The position numbers and the translations under genes are program-made. Below, piece by piece: positions 40,629-48,340 of a stretch of DNA of 52,992 nt; the first letter of the stretch is position 1, and each line of letters begins with the position of its first letter. Under the pieces are notes generated by a model. That model saw nothing but the letters and a program-made list of their open reading frames with translations. It made no database searches and had not been told where the DNA came from. The DNA is from a candidate division WOR-3 bacterium (lineage in GTDB: Bacteria; Hydrothermota; UBA3072). Where the stretch lies: assembly GCA_039804165.1 (NCBI GenBank), contig JBDRZZ010000011.1:1-52992 (forward strand), written 5' to 3'.

Positions 40629-41876
40629 TTAAACTGTCATAAGTTTTAAGAACTCTGCGTTATTTTCTGAGCGTTTCATTCTTGAAATCAAGAATTCCAC
40701 AGCTTCAGCGTTATTTGCCATATCTCTTAATATTTTTCTTAAAATCCAAATTCTATTTAAAACATCTGAGGGTTGAAGAAGTTCTTCCTTTCTTGTTCCG
40801 GAAGCAAGTAGATCAATTGCAGGAAAGATTCTCTGGTTTGCCAACTCCCGAACCAAGACAATTTCTTGATTACCTGTTCCCTTAAATTCTTCAAATATAA
40901 CAGAGTCCATTCTGGAACCTGTTTCAATTAAGGCAGTAGCGATTATTGTTAAGCTTCCCCCCTCTTCAATATTTCTTGCTGCGCCAAAAAATCTTTTTGG
41001 CGTTCTTAGAGCTTCAGAATCAATTCCTCCGGATAGAGTTTTTCCGCTATGAGGAACAACTAAATTACTTGCTCTGGCAAATCTTGTAATAGAGTCAAGC
41101 AGGATCACTACGTCTCTCCCCATTTCTACATATCTTTTTGCTTTTTCAAGAGCCATTTTTGCAACTTGGAGATGTCTTTGAGGAGATTTATCAAAAGTGG
41201 ACGATAGAACTTCTCCATTTACAGATCTTTCCATATCAGTAACTTCTTCAGGTCTTTCGTCTATAAGGAGAACCATCAGGTGAATTTCAGGATGATTTTC
41301 TGAGATAGAATGAGCAATTTTCTTTATTAGAACTGTTTTTCCAGCTTTTGGAGGAGATACAATAAGACCTCTTTGTCCTTTTCCTATAGGAGCAATAAGA
41401 TCTATAATTCTTGTAGAAATATCTTCGTCTTCTGTCTCGAGATTTATCTTTTCATTTGGATGTAGTGGAGTAAGAGAATTAAAATTTGGTCTATTTTTAG
41501 CATTATCTGGATGGGTGTAATTTATACTTTCTATTGTTTCTATTGAAGGATACTTTTCTGAATTTTGGGGAGGTCTTGCTGCTCCTATTATTGTATCTCC
41601 TGTTCTTATTCCAAATCTCTTTATAATTGCTGGTGGAACGTATATATCTTCAGGGGTGGGAGTATAGTCATTTTCTTTGGATCTTAAAAATCCATACCCC
41701 TCATTCAATATTTCAATCACACCCCGAATTAGGTTTCTCCCTTCTTTTTTTGCTCTTTCTTTAAGAATGTAAAATATTAATTCTTCCCTATCTAAGCCAG
41801 TATAGGAGATTCCTAACCTTCGGGCTGTATTTGCCAATGCAGTATAATCTTTATCTTGAATTTCGGAAATATACAT
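40629..41876 (-). CDS. rho: Transcription termination factor Rho
   Basis: This 415-residue hexameric RNA-dependent ATPase ends transcription of untranslated RNA. The RNA-binding cold-shock-like domain shows [20 protein letters not shown] and [20 protein letters not shown]. The ATPase has [32 protein letters not shown] and [16 protein letters not shown]. The Q- and R-loop regions [14 protein letters not shown] and [20 protein letters not shown] are intact. The ATG lies 16 nt after the -10 box without a Shine-Dalgarno site. Confidence 0.98.
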   Translation of the reverse strand: MYISEIQDKDYTALANTARRLGISYTGLDREELIFYILKERAKKEGRNLIRGVIEILNEGYGFLRSKENDYTPTPEDIYVPPAIIKRFGIRTGDTIIGAARPPQNSEKYPSIETIESINYTHPDNAKNRPNFNSLTPLHPNEKINLETEDEDISTRIIDLIAPIGKGQRGLIVSPPKAGKTVLIKKIAHSISENHPEIHLMVLLIDERPEEVTDMERSVNGEVLSSTFDKSPQRHLQVAKMALEKAKRYVEMGRDVVILLDSITRFARASNLVVPHSGKTLSGGIDSEALRTPKRFFGAARNIEEGGSLTIIATALIETGSRMDSVIFEEFKGTGNQEIVLVRELANQRIFPAIDLLASGTRKEELLQPSDVLNRIWILRKILRDMANNAEAVEFLISRMKRSENNAEFLKLMTV

Positions 41877-41892
41877 AGAAAGTGTGTAAAAT

Positions 41893-41920
41893 ATATTATT
41901 TAAATTTTATCTTTTGTCAA
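41893..41920 (-). promoter_or_regulatory. Predicted promoter of rho-rpmE
   Basis: Minus-strand TTGACA (41915-41920), 16 nt, TAATAT (41893-41898). The expected leader is only about 10 nt and has no ribosome site. Confidence 0.65.
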
Positions 41921-41937
41921 GGGCATACTTAAATTTT

Positions 41938-42780
41938 TTATTCTGTTGTTGCTAATTCTCCTCCGCAATTTTCGCAATACCAGGCGTCCGGTCTATTTTT
42001 GTGATTACATTTAGGGCATACAGAAAATAAGTTAGGCTCAGCATTTGTTTTCTCTTGGGTTACCTTTTCGGGGGTTCTCTCTTCCTCGGTTTCTCCAGAT
42101 AGTTCTTTCTCAAGAGTAACAAGCCAATCTTCTTCTGAAGAAGCGGAGAGTGTTTCTTCTTCCTCAAGGGTAGCTGATACGTTAGGAGTAACATTTTCGT
42201 TTTCTTCTGCTGTTATTTCTGCTCCGGTAAATAACTCTTCTGCGATTTTCTCATCCTCAGAGACCTCTGGTAAAGGTTCTATTTCTATTGGTTCCTCTTC
42301 TTTTTCTTCCTTTTCCTCTACCTCTGGTTCTTCCCAAGCTTCTTCAATTAGAGACTCTTCGATAATAGGCTCTTCTTCTCCTAAAAGGGTTTTTGCCTCT
42401 TTTTCTTCTTTTTTTGCGTATTCCAGCTCTTCTTCCAAAGACTGAATCTTTGTCTTTATCTCTTGACTGAGTGAGTTGTACTGATCTTCAGTGTATTCTC
42501 CTATTGAGTGGCGAAGCTCAATTTCTTCAAGTTGTTCTTGTAGTTCATTTAATTTTGTTCTAAGTGATTCTTTTTTGGTAGTGATTTCTTTTAAGCTTTC
42601 TTTTATTAGTTCTTTTTGTCCTGCTATTTTCCCTGTTAAATCTTTAAGTCTTCTTTCGTAATCTTCTTTAACTTTTCTATATACTGATTCACTAACACTA
42701 CCTCTTTTTTCTTCTATTTTTCTGAGTTTTTCTTTTACATCCTCTATTTCTGTCTTTATTTTTGCAAAATCTTCACTCAC
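41938..42780 (-). CDS. Coiled-coil protein with C-terminal zinc ribbon
   Basis: This 280-residue protein has three regions. Residues about 1-130 are charged coiled coil (KIKTEIEDVKEKLRKIEEKR onward). About 130-245 is a very acidic, glutamate-rich, low-complexity linker. The C-terminal about 25 residues form a double CxxC zinc ribbon (CPKCNHKNRPDAWYCENCGG). The frame is open 9 codons into holA, but the GTG at 42780 with GGAGG 7 nt upstream was chosen. Function is unknown; the architecture suggests a scaffold or sensor. It lies 2 nt after holA and has no terminator before the rho promoter. Confidence 0.75.
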   Translation of the reverse strand: MSEDFAKIKTEIEDVKEKLRKIEEKRGSVSESVYRKVKEDYERRLKDLTGKIAGQKELIKESLKEITTKKESLRTKLNELQEQLEEIELRHSIGEYTEDQYNSLSQEIKTKIQSLEEELEYAKKEEKEAKTLLGEEEPIIEESLIEEAWEEPEVEEKEEKEEEPIEIEPLPEVSEDEKIAEELFTGAEITAEENENVTPNVSATLEEEETLSASSEEDWLVTLEKELSGETEEERTPEKVTQEKTNAEPNLFSVCPKCNHKNRPDAWYCENCGGELATTE

Positions 42781-42782
42781 GA

Positions 42783-43742
42783 CTATCCTCCATTTTGAAA
42801 TTCGCAAATGAAATTAAAGTTTATGCTAAACTCTTCCCATCCATTTTTTATTTTGTATTCTCCTTCCATAATTTTCTCAAATTGGCTTTCGAGAAAATCG
42901 TAGGAAAGTTTCCTGGCGGATGGTAAATATTCCTTGTGAAAGATGTAAGGGTGTATATTTAATCTTTGAAAATCTATTTCTTCTTCCTTTCTTTTTTCGT
43001 CAATATTTGCTCGGATTGTTAAAAGGCGCCTAAGATCTCTATTTACAAAATGAAAAAGAGGTATTTCATCTGAATATTCAACTAAATATCTAAGAGCTTC
43101 TTTATATTTACCTTCCAATATAGAATTAGAAATTTTAAATATTGTATCATCTCTATAAAATCCTAAATTTTCTAAATCTTCTTCTGTAATGCTTTTATTT
43201 TGATTCTCTTTTAGAAAAATAACTCTTTCAATATGTCTTTTTATCTCTTCTCTATTAGAGCCGCATTTAAAATGAAGTAAATTTATTGCCTCTTTAGTTA
43301 TAGAGAACCCCCTCTCTTCTACAAAATTCTTAATCCAGGTAGGAATATTTGAATCATAAAAACTTTTAAATTTTCCAGCCAAACTATTTTCAATCTTAAA
43401 GATATTTTCTTCTTTCTTAAAAATAAGGATTACAAAATTTGGTTTTAATCTTTCAGGTTTTTCTAAAGCTTTTTTTACTTCTTTTATTAAACTTCCTCCA
43501 ATTGAATCTATATCATAAACTATTATTAACTTAGGGCCAAAGATATTTTTAATAGATAAGCTTTTCACTATTTCTTCTTTATCTTCAGGGAAAAACACTT
43601 CTATATTTTCTGGAAGAAAGTTTTTCTTTATGTAAGCCAAGACTTCCTTAATATCAAACTCGTCGCCGCAAATTTGAAGCAAATTAAAATTGAGTTTTTT
43701 ATAAGAACTTATTAGGTCTTCTACAGTATTTTTGATTTCCAT
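42783..43742 (-). CDS. holA: DNA polymerase III delta subunit
   Basis: This 319-residue clamp-loader subunit shows the family pattern: an N-terminal AAA+-like fold without Walker A (about 1-140, with PKLIIVYDIDSIGG and KPNFVILIFKKEENIFK), the WIKNFVEERGFSITKEAINL linker, LHFKCGSNREEIKRHIERVI and a helical C-terminal collar. Sequence conservation of this family is low, but the order of elements is clear. The ATG is only 7 nt after the -10 box, so the message is probably leaderless. Confidence 0.85.
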   Translation of the reverse strand: MEIKNTVEDLISSYKKLNFNLLQICGDEFDIKEVLAYIKKNFLPENIEVFFPEDKEEIVKSLSIKNIFGPKLIIVYDIDSIGGSLIKEVKKALEKPERLKPNFVILIFKKEENIFKIENSLAGKFKSFYDSNIPTWIKNFVEERGFSITKEAINLLHFKCGSNREEIKRHIERVIFLKENQNKSITEEDLENLGFYRDDTIFKISNSILEGKYKEALRYLVEYSDEIPLFHFVNRDLRRLLTIRANIDEKRKEEEIDFQRLNIHPYIFHKEYLPSARKLSYDFLESQFEKIMEGEYKIKNGWEEFSINFNFICEFQNGG

Positions 43743-43749
43743 TAATTTA

Positions 43750-43777
43750 AATATAGCATTATTTCCCAGTAAGTCAA
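43750..43777 (-). promoter_or_regulatory. Predicted promoter of holA
   Basis: Minus-strand TTGACT (43772-43777), 16 nt, TATATT (43750-43755), then 7 nt to the holA ATG. Transcription is expected to start at or one base before the start codon. Confidence 0.7.
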
Positions 43778-43865
43778 GACCTTTTATTGATGTGGGATAT
43801 ATCCTAAGTTAATTTTTGATTTTATCCTAATCTAAGTGTGTTTTGCTTAAAAAATGAAATAGGAC

Positions 43866-43892
43866 TTGACTTTAGGATTTATTAATTGTAAT
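43866..43892 (+). promoter_or_regulatory. Predicted promoter of the 43901 gene
   Basis: TTGACT (43866-43871), 15 nt, TGTAAT (43887-43892), then 8 nt to the ATG at 43901. No ribosome site is present, so the message is again leaderless-type. Confidence 0.55.
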
Positions 43893-43900
43893 TTTTAAAA

Positions 43901-45115
43901 ATGTTTTTTTTAATTATTGCTAATTTTCTATTCGTTCCTATGGATAATGAGCAACAAGATCATTTGAAAGCGTATGGTCTTGTTTATAAAATTTTGCAGG
44001 AAGGGCTCACTGCCGAATGGTTCCTTAATTATAGAGGCGGAAGTTTTCTTCTTCCTGGACTTCAGGGGATAAAGAAAGAGGCAGATAAAAGAGGTATTTA
44101 CACAATTTGGATGGAAGACGATGAGGTAAATGAGATTTACGCAATAATTGAAAGGGAGAATATGGAAAGGGTGAAATTAGAGAAAGCTCCTAAAGTTGCG
44201 GTTTATATCCCAGAGATAGAAGGGCCCTGGGATGATGCTGTAGCGCTTGTCCTTGAGTATGCTGAGATTCCTTATGATAGGGTTTGGGATGATGATATTC
44301 TCCAGGGGGCTTTAATAGAGTATGATTGGTTGCATCTCCATCATGAAGATTTTACAGGACAGTATGGTAAGTTTTACAGAAGTTATTCGGAAGCTCCTTG
44401 GTATAAGGAAGTGGTTAAGATTAATGAGATGAAAGCACGTTCTTTGGGATATTCTAAGGTTTGGAAAATGAAGCACGATGTTGCAATGAGAATAAAAGAT
44501 TTTGTTTCGAAAGGAGGTTTTCTTTTTGCAATGTGTTCTGCTCCAATTACTCTTGATATCGCTCTTGCTTTTTATGGAGTAGACATTGTGCCTTCTCAAA
44601 TTGATGGAGATGGGATCACTTCAGATTTTTATAAGAAAGCGAATTTTAATAATACTCTTTTTCTCAAAGATATAAAACTAATTACTTCTATTAATATATA
44701 TGAACATTCGGATGTGGATATTACTCATCTTACTCTGCAGAGGGGAGAGGATAGTTATTTCTTTCTTAAAACTTTTATGGCTAAAAGAGACATAATCCCT
44801 GCAATTCTCACTCAAAATCACACAAATAAAATAAAAGAATTTCTTGGTCAAGATACAGGATTTAACAGAGAGAAGTTAAGAAGTGAAATAATAATTTTGG
44901 GTGAGCATCCAAATACAGAAGAAGTTAAGTATATTTATGGAGAATTTGGTAAAGGTAGTTTTTCTTTTCTTGGCGGGCATGATCCTGAGGATTATACTCA
45001 CCTTGTAGGGGATCCCCCTACCTATTTAGAATTTCATAAGAATTCTCCAGGTTATCGGTTAATATTAAACAATCTACTTTTTCCTGCTGCAAGGAAAAAG
45101 AAACTCAAAACTTAA
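43901..45115 (+). CDS. Conserved export-type protein of unknown function ('asparagine synthetase B'-labelled family)
   Basis: This 404-residue protein has a short hydrophobic start (MFFLIIANFLFVPMD) that looks like a minimal signal segment. It continues NEQQDHLKAYGLVYKILQEG, WFLNYRGGSFLLPG, PWDDAVALVLEYAEIPYDRV and EYDWLHLHHEDFTGQYGKFY. I recognise these phrases from a family in Bacteroidetes and related phyla that databases often name 'asparagine synthetase B'. It has none of the AsnB amidotransferase or synthetase motifs, so that name is probably wrong. A FVSKGGFLFAMCSAPITLDI segment and a late GKGSFSFLGGHDPEDY resemble ThuA/GATase1-like folds. The true role is unknown. Confidence 0.7.
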   Translation: MFFLIIANFLFVPMDNEQQDHLKAYGLVYKILQEGLTAEWFLNYRGGSFLLPGLQGIKKEADKRGIYTIWMEDDEVNEIYAIIERENMERVKLEKAPKVAVYIPEIEGPWDDAVALVLEYAEIPYDRVWDDDILQGALIEYDWLHLHHEDFTGQYGKFYRSYSEAPWYKEVVKINEMKARSLGYSKVWKMKHDVAMRIKDFVSKGGFLFAMCSAPITLDIALAFYGVDIVPSQIDGDGITSDFYKKANFNNTLFLKDIKLITSINIYEHSDVDITHLTLQRGEDSYFFLKTFMAKRDIIPAILTQNHTNKIKEFLGQDTGFNREKLRSEIIILGEHPNTEEVKYIYGEFGKGSFSFLGGHDPEDYTHLVGDPPTYLEFHKNSPGYRLILNNLLFPAARKKKLKT

Positions 45116-45120
45116 CTTGA

Positions 45121-45987
45121 ATGGATAATCTTATTTATTTTTATATTGAAGAACTCAAAAGAAGGAATTTTTCAGAGTTTACTGTAAAAAGTTATAAGAT
45201 AGATCTTGAAGAGTTTAAGTCTTATTTGGAAAAGAATGGGAAAAAGGATTTTTCAGAGATGGACAAAAAAGATATTAGAGGTTTTATGGGAGAACTTCTA
45301 TCTTATGGATATAAAAAATCCTCTGTTGCAAGGAAACTTTCTGCAATAAAATCTTTTTCAAAGTTTCTTGTTAGGAATAAAGCTTTGAAAGGAAATCCTT
45401 CTCTTTCGGTAAAAACCCCAAGAGTAGATAAGCCAATTCCTTCTTTTCTTTCTGAAGATGAAATGAAGAAAATTTTTGAAGAAATTCCTGAGAATGAACT
45501 TGATATTAGAAATAAGGCTATTCTTGAGTTGCTTTACGCTACAGGGATTAGAGCCTCTGAGTTGGTGGGTCTTGATCTTTCAATGTTTGATCCTAAAAGT
45601 AGATTAATTAGGGTTTATGGGAAGGGTAAAAAAGAGAGAATATTACCTCTTACCACATATGCTTTAATTGCTTTGGAAAAGTATATTTCAGAGGTTAGGG
45701 GATGGAAAGATGGTCCTCTTTTTTTGAGTAAATCTAAAAGGCGACTAACTCAGCGTGATCTACAAAGAATTGTAAAAAAAGCAATAATTAAGGTTGCAAC
45801 TTTAAATCAAATGAGTCCTCATACGTTACGACACACTTTTGCAACCCATCTTTTAAATCGGGGAGCAAATCTCAGGGCTGTTCAGGAGCTTTTGGGACAT
45901 CAATCTTTATCTACCACTCAGATTTATACCCATATGAGTTTAGAAAAGTTGAAAGAAGAGTATAAAAAGGCTCATCCAAGAGCATAA
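45121..45987 (+). CDS. Xer-type tyrosine recombinase
   Basis: This 288-residue site-specific recombinase of XerC/XerD size has the SAM-like N-terminal domain (about 1-85) and a catalytic domain carrying R144 (ATGIRASELVGLD), K168, H234 and R237 (HTLRHTFATHLL), H260 (LLGHQS) and Y269 (TQIYTHMS). It most likely resolves chromosome dimers. XerC and XerD cannot be told apart here, and a single-Xer (XerA/H-like) system is possible. It starts 5 nt after the preceding stop and overlaps the next gene by 1 nt, in a housekeeping-type operon, so it is not obviously part of a mobile element. Confidence 0.92.
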   Translation: MDNLIYFYIEELKRRNFSEFTVKSYKIDLEEFKSYLEKNGKKDFSEMDKKDIRGFMGELLSYGYKKSSVARKLSAIKSFSKFLVRNKALKGNPSLSVKTPRVDKPIPSFLSEDEMKKIFEEIPENELDIRNKAILELLYATGIRASELVGLDLSMFDPKSRLIRVYGKGKKERILPLTTYALIALEKYISEVRGWKDGPLFLSKSKRRLTQRDLQRIVKKAIIKVATLNQMSPHTLRHTFATHLLNRGANLRAVQELLGHQSLSTTQIYTHMSLEKLKEEYKKAHPRA

Positions 45988-46757
45988 TGTTACGAGAGAT
46001 AATCGAGGTTGCAAAAAAAGCTGGGATTTTACTTAAGAATTATTTTGGTCTTTTGGATGGAGAAGATATTCAAAGGAAAAAAGAAGGGCATTTTGTTACA
46101 AAAGCAGATAAAGAATCCGAAGAATTTATTGTAAAAGAGTTGGTAAAGAAATTTCCGGGGGTTGGTATATGTTCAGAGGAAAGGGAGTTAATTCCTGGGA
46201 AAGGAACATTTTTCGTTGATCCTTTAGATGGAACTCATAATTTTATTCATAAAATATCTTATTTTTGTGTTTCTATTGCATATGTAGAAGGTTCGGAGAT
46301 TAAAATTGGGGTTATTTATGCTCCTATTTTTAAAGAGCTCTTTTATGCCGAAAAAGGGAAAGGAGCATTCTTTAACGGGAGAAGAATTGAGCATTCTAAA
46401 GAGAAAGAAATTTCAAGAGCTTTAATTTCTATAAGTATTCCCTCTTCTGCTTATAATAGAAGGGAAGAAATTTTTAATTTTTTGAAAGAGCTGATTGTGC
46501 AGGTAAATTCTCTTAGAATGTTTGGCTCTGCTGCTCTTCAATTAGCAGATACAGCAAGAGGAAAAATTGATGGAAATTTAGGATTTTCTTTGTCTCCTTG
46601 GGATGTTAGCGCAGGGGTTTTGTTGGTAAGAGAAGCTGGAGGTTTGGTTACGAATGAAAAGGGTGGAAATGAAATTTCGGATGGAAATATTATTTCTGGA
46701 ACTCCATATATACAAAAATTTTTACTTGACTTTATTAAGAATAAAGTTAATAAATAA
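45987..46757 (+). CDS. suhB: Inositol monophosphatase family protein
   Basis: This 256-residue Mg-dependent sugar phosphatase has metal-site motifs VTKADKESEEFIVKEL, GICSEERE, FVDPLDGTHNFIHKI and the C-terminal PWDVSAGVLLVREAGG. Substrates in this family include inositol-1-phosphate, fructose-1,6-bisphosphate and others. Which one applies here is not visible. The ATG overlaps the Xer stop (TAATG). The last 30 nt also contain a promoter for mlaE. Confidence 0.9.
   Translation: MLREIIEVAKKAGILLKNYFGLLDGEDIQRKKEGHFVTKADKESEEFIVKELVKKFPGVGICSEERELIPGKGTFFVDPLDGTHNFIHKISYFCVSIAYVEGSEIKIGVIYAPIFKELFYAEKGKGAFFNGRRIEHSKEKEISRALISISIPSSAYNRREEIFNFLKELIVQVNSLRMFGSAALQLADTARGKIDGNLGFSLSPWDVSAGVLLVREAGGLVTNEKGGNEISDGNIISGTPYIQKFLLDFIKNKVNK
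46726..46753 (+). promoter_or_regulatory. Predicted promoter of mlaE inside the suhB 3' end
   Basis: TTGACT (46726-46731), 16 nt, TAATAA (46748-46753), then 7 nt to the mlaE ATG at 46761. The geometry is the same as for holA and lies within the suhB coding end, so mlaE-mlaD can be expressed on its own. Confidence 0.5.
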
Positions 46758-46760
46758 ACC

Positions 46761-47522
46761 ATGCGTTTCTTAAAAGAAAAGATAAATTCAAGTATGCAAT
46801 ACATAGGAGAAATTTTTATACTTCTTTGGCAAACTTTTCTGAATGTAAAGGGTATATTTAGAAAGTTTGATTTGTTTATAGAGCAAGTGTTTTTCCAGGG
46901 TGTAAAATCAATCTCAATCGTTCTTTTTACTTCTCTTTTTATGGGGATGGTGACAGCCTATCAAGCTTATTATCAGGGGAAACAATATGCACCAGATGTT
47001 TATGTAGGAATGTTTGTTTGTAAAGCACTTTTTATTGAACTTGGTCCTCTAATCGTAGGGTTAATAATTGCAGGAAGAGTTTCCTCTTCAATAGCCGCAG
47101 AGATAGGTTCAATGAAGGTTACAGAGCAAATTGATGCCTTAGAAGCTTTTGCTATAAATCCTATTGAGCATCTTGTTGTTCCTAGGGTTTTTGCAGGAAT
47201 TTTTATTTTACCAATCCTAACAATCATAGCAGAAGTTATTGGAATTTTTGGAGGGTGGATTCTTTCTTTAGTGAGTTTGAATATCTCAAGTGATGTTTAT
47301 TGGAGAGGAGTCAGATTGAATTATTATCCTATTACTCTATATGGAGGGTTGATAAAATCTATGGTTTTTGGCTTGACTTTGACTTTAATGGGTTGTCACT
47401 ATGGCCTTAAAACAGAAGGAGGAGCAGAAGGGGTTGGAGACTCTACAACGAAGGCGGTGATATCTTCAACGATTCTTATTCTCTTCCTTGATTATTTCGT
47501 TTCAAGATTGGTATTTAGATGA
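46761..47522 (+). CDS. mlaE: MlaE/YrbE-type ABC transporter permease
   Basis: This 253-residue multi-pass inner-membrane permease moves lipids between inner and outer membrane. It shows GVKSISIVLFTSLFMGMVTA, QLGPL-like ELGPLIVGLIIAGRVSSSIA with AEIGSMKVTEQIDALEAFAI, and PRVFAGIFILPIL. The late GCHYGLKTEGGAEGVGDSTT block is characteristic. No Shine-Dalgarno site precedes the ATG. The partner MCE protein follows after 10 nt, but the ATPase (MlaF) gene is not next to them. Confidence 0.93.
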   Translation: MRFLKEKINSSMQYIGEIFILLWQTFLNVKGIFRKFDLFIEQVFFQGVKSISIVLFTSLFMGMVTAYQAYYQGKQYAPDVYVGMFVCKALFIELGPLIVGLIIAGRVSSSIAAEIGSMKVTEQIDALEAFAINPIEHLVVPRVFAGIFILPILTIIAEVIGIFGGWILSLVSLNISSDVYWRGVRLNYYPITLYGGLIKSMVFGLTLTLMGCHYGLKTEGGAEGVGDSTTKAVISSTILILFLDYFVSRLVFR

Positions 47523-47532
47523 AGGAGGTTTT

Positions 47533-48333
47533 ATGATAAAAAAAGAAAAAGCTATAAAAGTTGGAATATTCCTGACAATCGTTATTCTAATATTTGTCCT
47601 TGGGCAGCTTTGGCTTTTGAGTTTTAATGTTGGAAAAAGAGGTTATTATCTTCATATTTTTTATAATGATGTTAGCGGCCTAAAGGAAGGAGATCCTGTT
47701 AGGGTATATGGAATAACGAAAGGAAAGGTAGTAAATATGGAAATGAGGAAAGATGGGGTTATGGTTAAGGTTTGGCTTGAGAAAAGCATTGTGCTAAAGG
47801 AAGATGCGAGAGCTTCAATTCAGGATGTTGCAATGATAAGCGGAACAAAGACAATAGTTATGGATCCGGGAGTTTCTGATAATTTTTTTGACATCAGAGA
47901 TACTTTAAAAGGAGAACCAAGTTTAGGGCTTTCCACTGTTCAAGTTGGAGAGGTTGCTGGGAAGTTTGATGAATTGGTTAAGGCTTTAAAAAGAGGTCTT
48001 GAAGGAGGAGAAGGAACACTTCTTAATTTGCAAAGAACACTTAAAGAGGCAGAGCTTATTTTAAAGGAGAATAGGAAAGGCTTGAAGAAATTGGTTGAAA
48101 GTGGGGGAGGGAGCTTAAGTAAGGCTGAAGATTTAATAAGCAAATTAAATCTTTCTCTTGAAGAATTGGATTTAGCCTTGAAAAAGATAAATAATAAGGA
48201 AGGATCTTTAGGAAAATTAATTTATGATGAGAAGTTATATGATAACTTGGTGAAAGCAACCGCAAATCTTGATTCTTTACTTCTAGAAGTGAGAAAAAAT
48301 CCAGGGAGATTTCTTAGAATAAGTGTTTTTTAA
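47533..48333 (+). CDS. mlaD: MlaD-type MCE-domain lipid transport protein
   Basis: This 266-residue protein has one N-terminal transmembrane helix (VGIFLTIVILIFVLGQLWLL) and an MCE domain at about 40-120 (YNDVSGLKEGDPVRVYGITK, then GKVVNMEMRKDG and AMISGTKTIVMDPG). The rest is a long helical tail with leucine-rich heptads. MCE proteins form hexamers that shuttle phospholipids across the periplasm. The frame is open 15 codons upstream inside mlaE, but the ATG at 47533 with AAGGAGG just before it was chosen. It ends 7 nt from the convergent permease gene. Confidence 0.9.
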   Translation: MIKKEKAIKVGIFLTIVILIFVLGQLWLLSFNVGKRGYYLHIFYNDVSGLKEGDPVRVYGITKGKVVNMEMRKDGVMVKVWLEKSIVLKEDARASIQDVAMISGTKTIVMDPGVSDNFFDIRDTLKGEPSLGLSTVQVGEVAGKFDELVKALKRGLEGGEGTLLNLQRTLKEAELILKENRKGLKKLVESGGGSLSKAEDLISKLNLSLEELDLALKKINNKEGSLGKLIYDEKLYDNLVKATANLDSLLLEVRKNPGRFLRISVF

Positions 48334-48340
48334 AGGTAAA

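Noticed and set aside
45121-45987. A phage or integron integrase marking an integrated element
   Set aside because: The recombinase has Xer size, sits in a tight housekeeping operon and has no tRNA or attachment repeat nearby.
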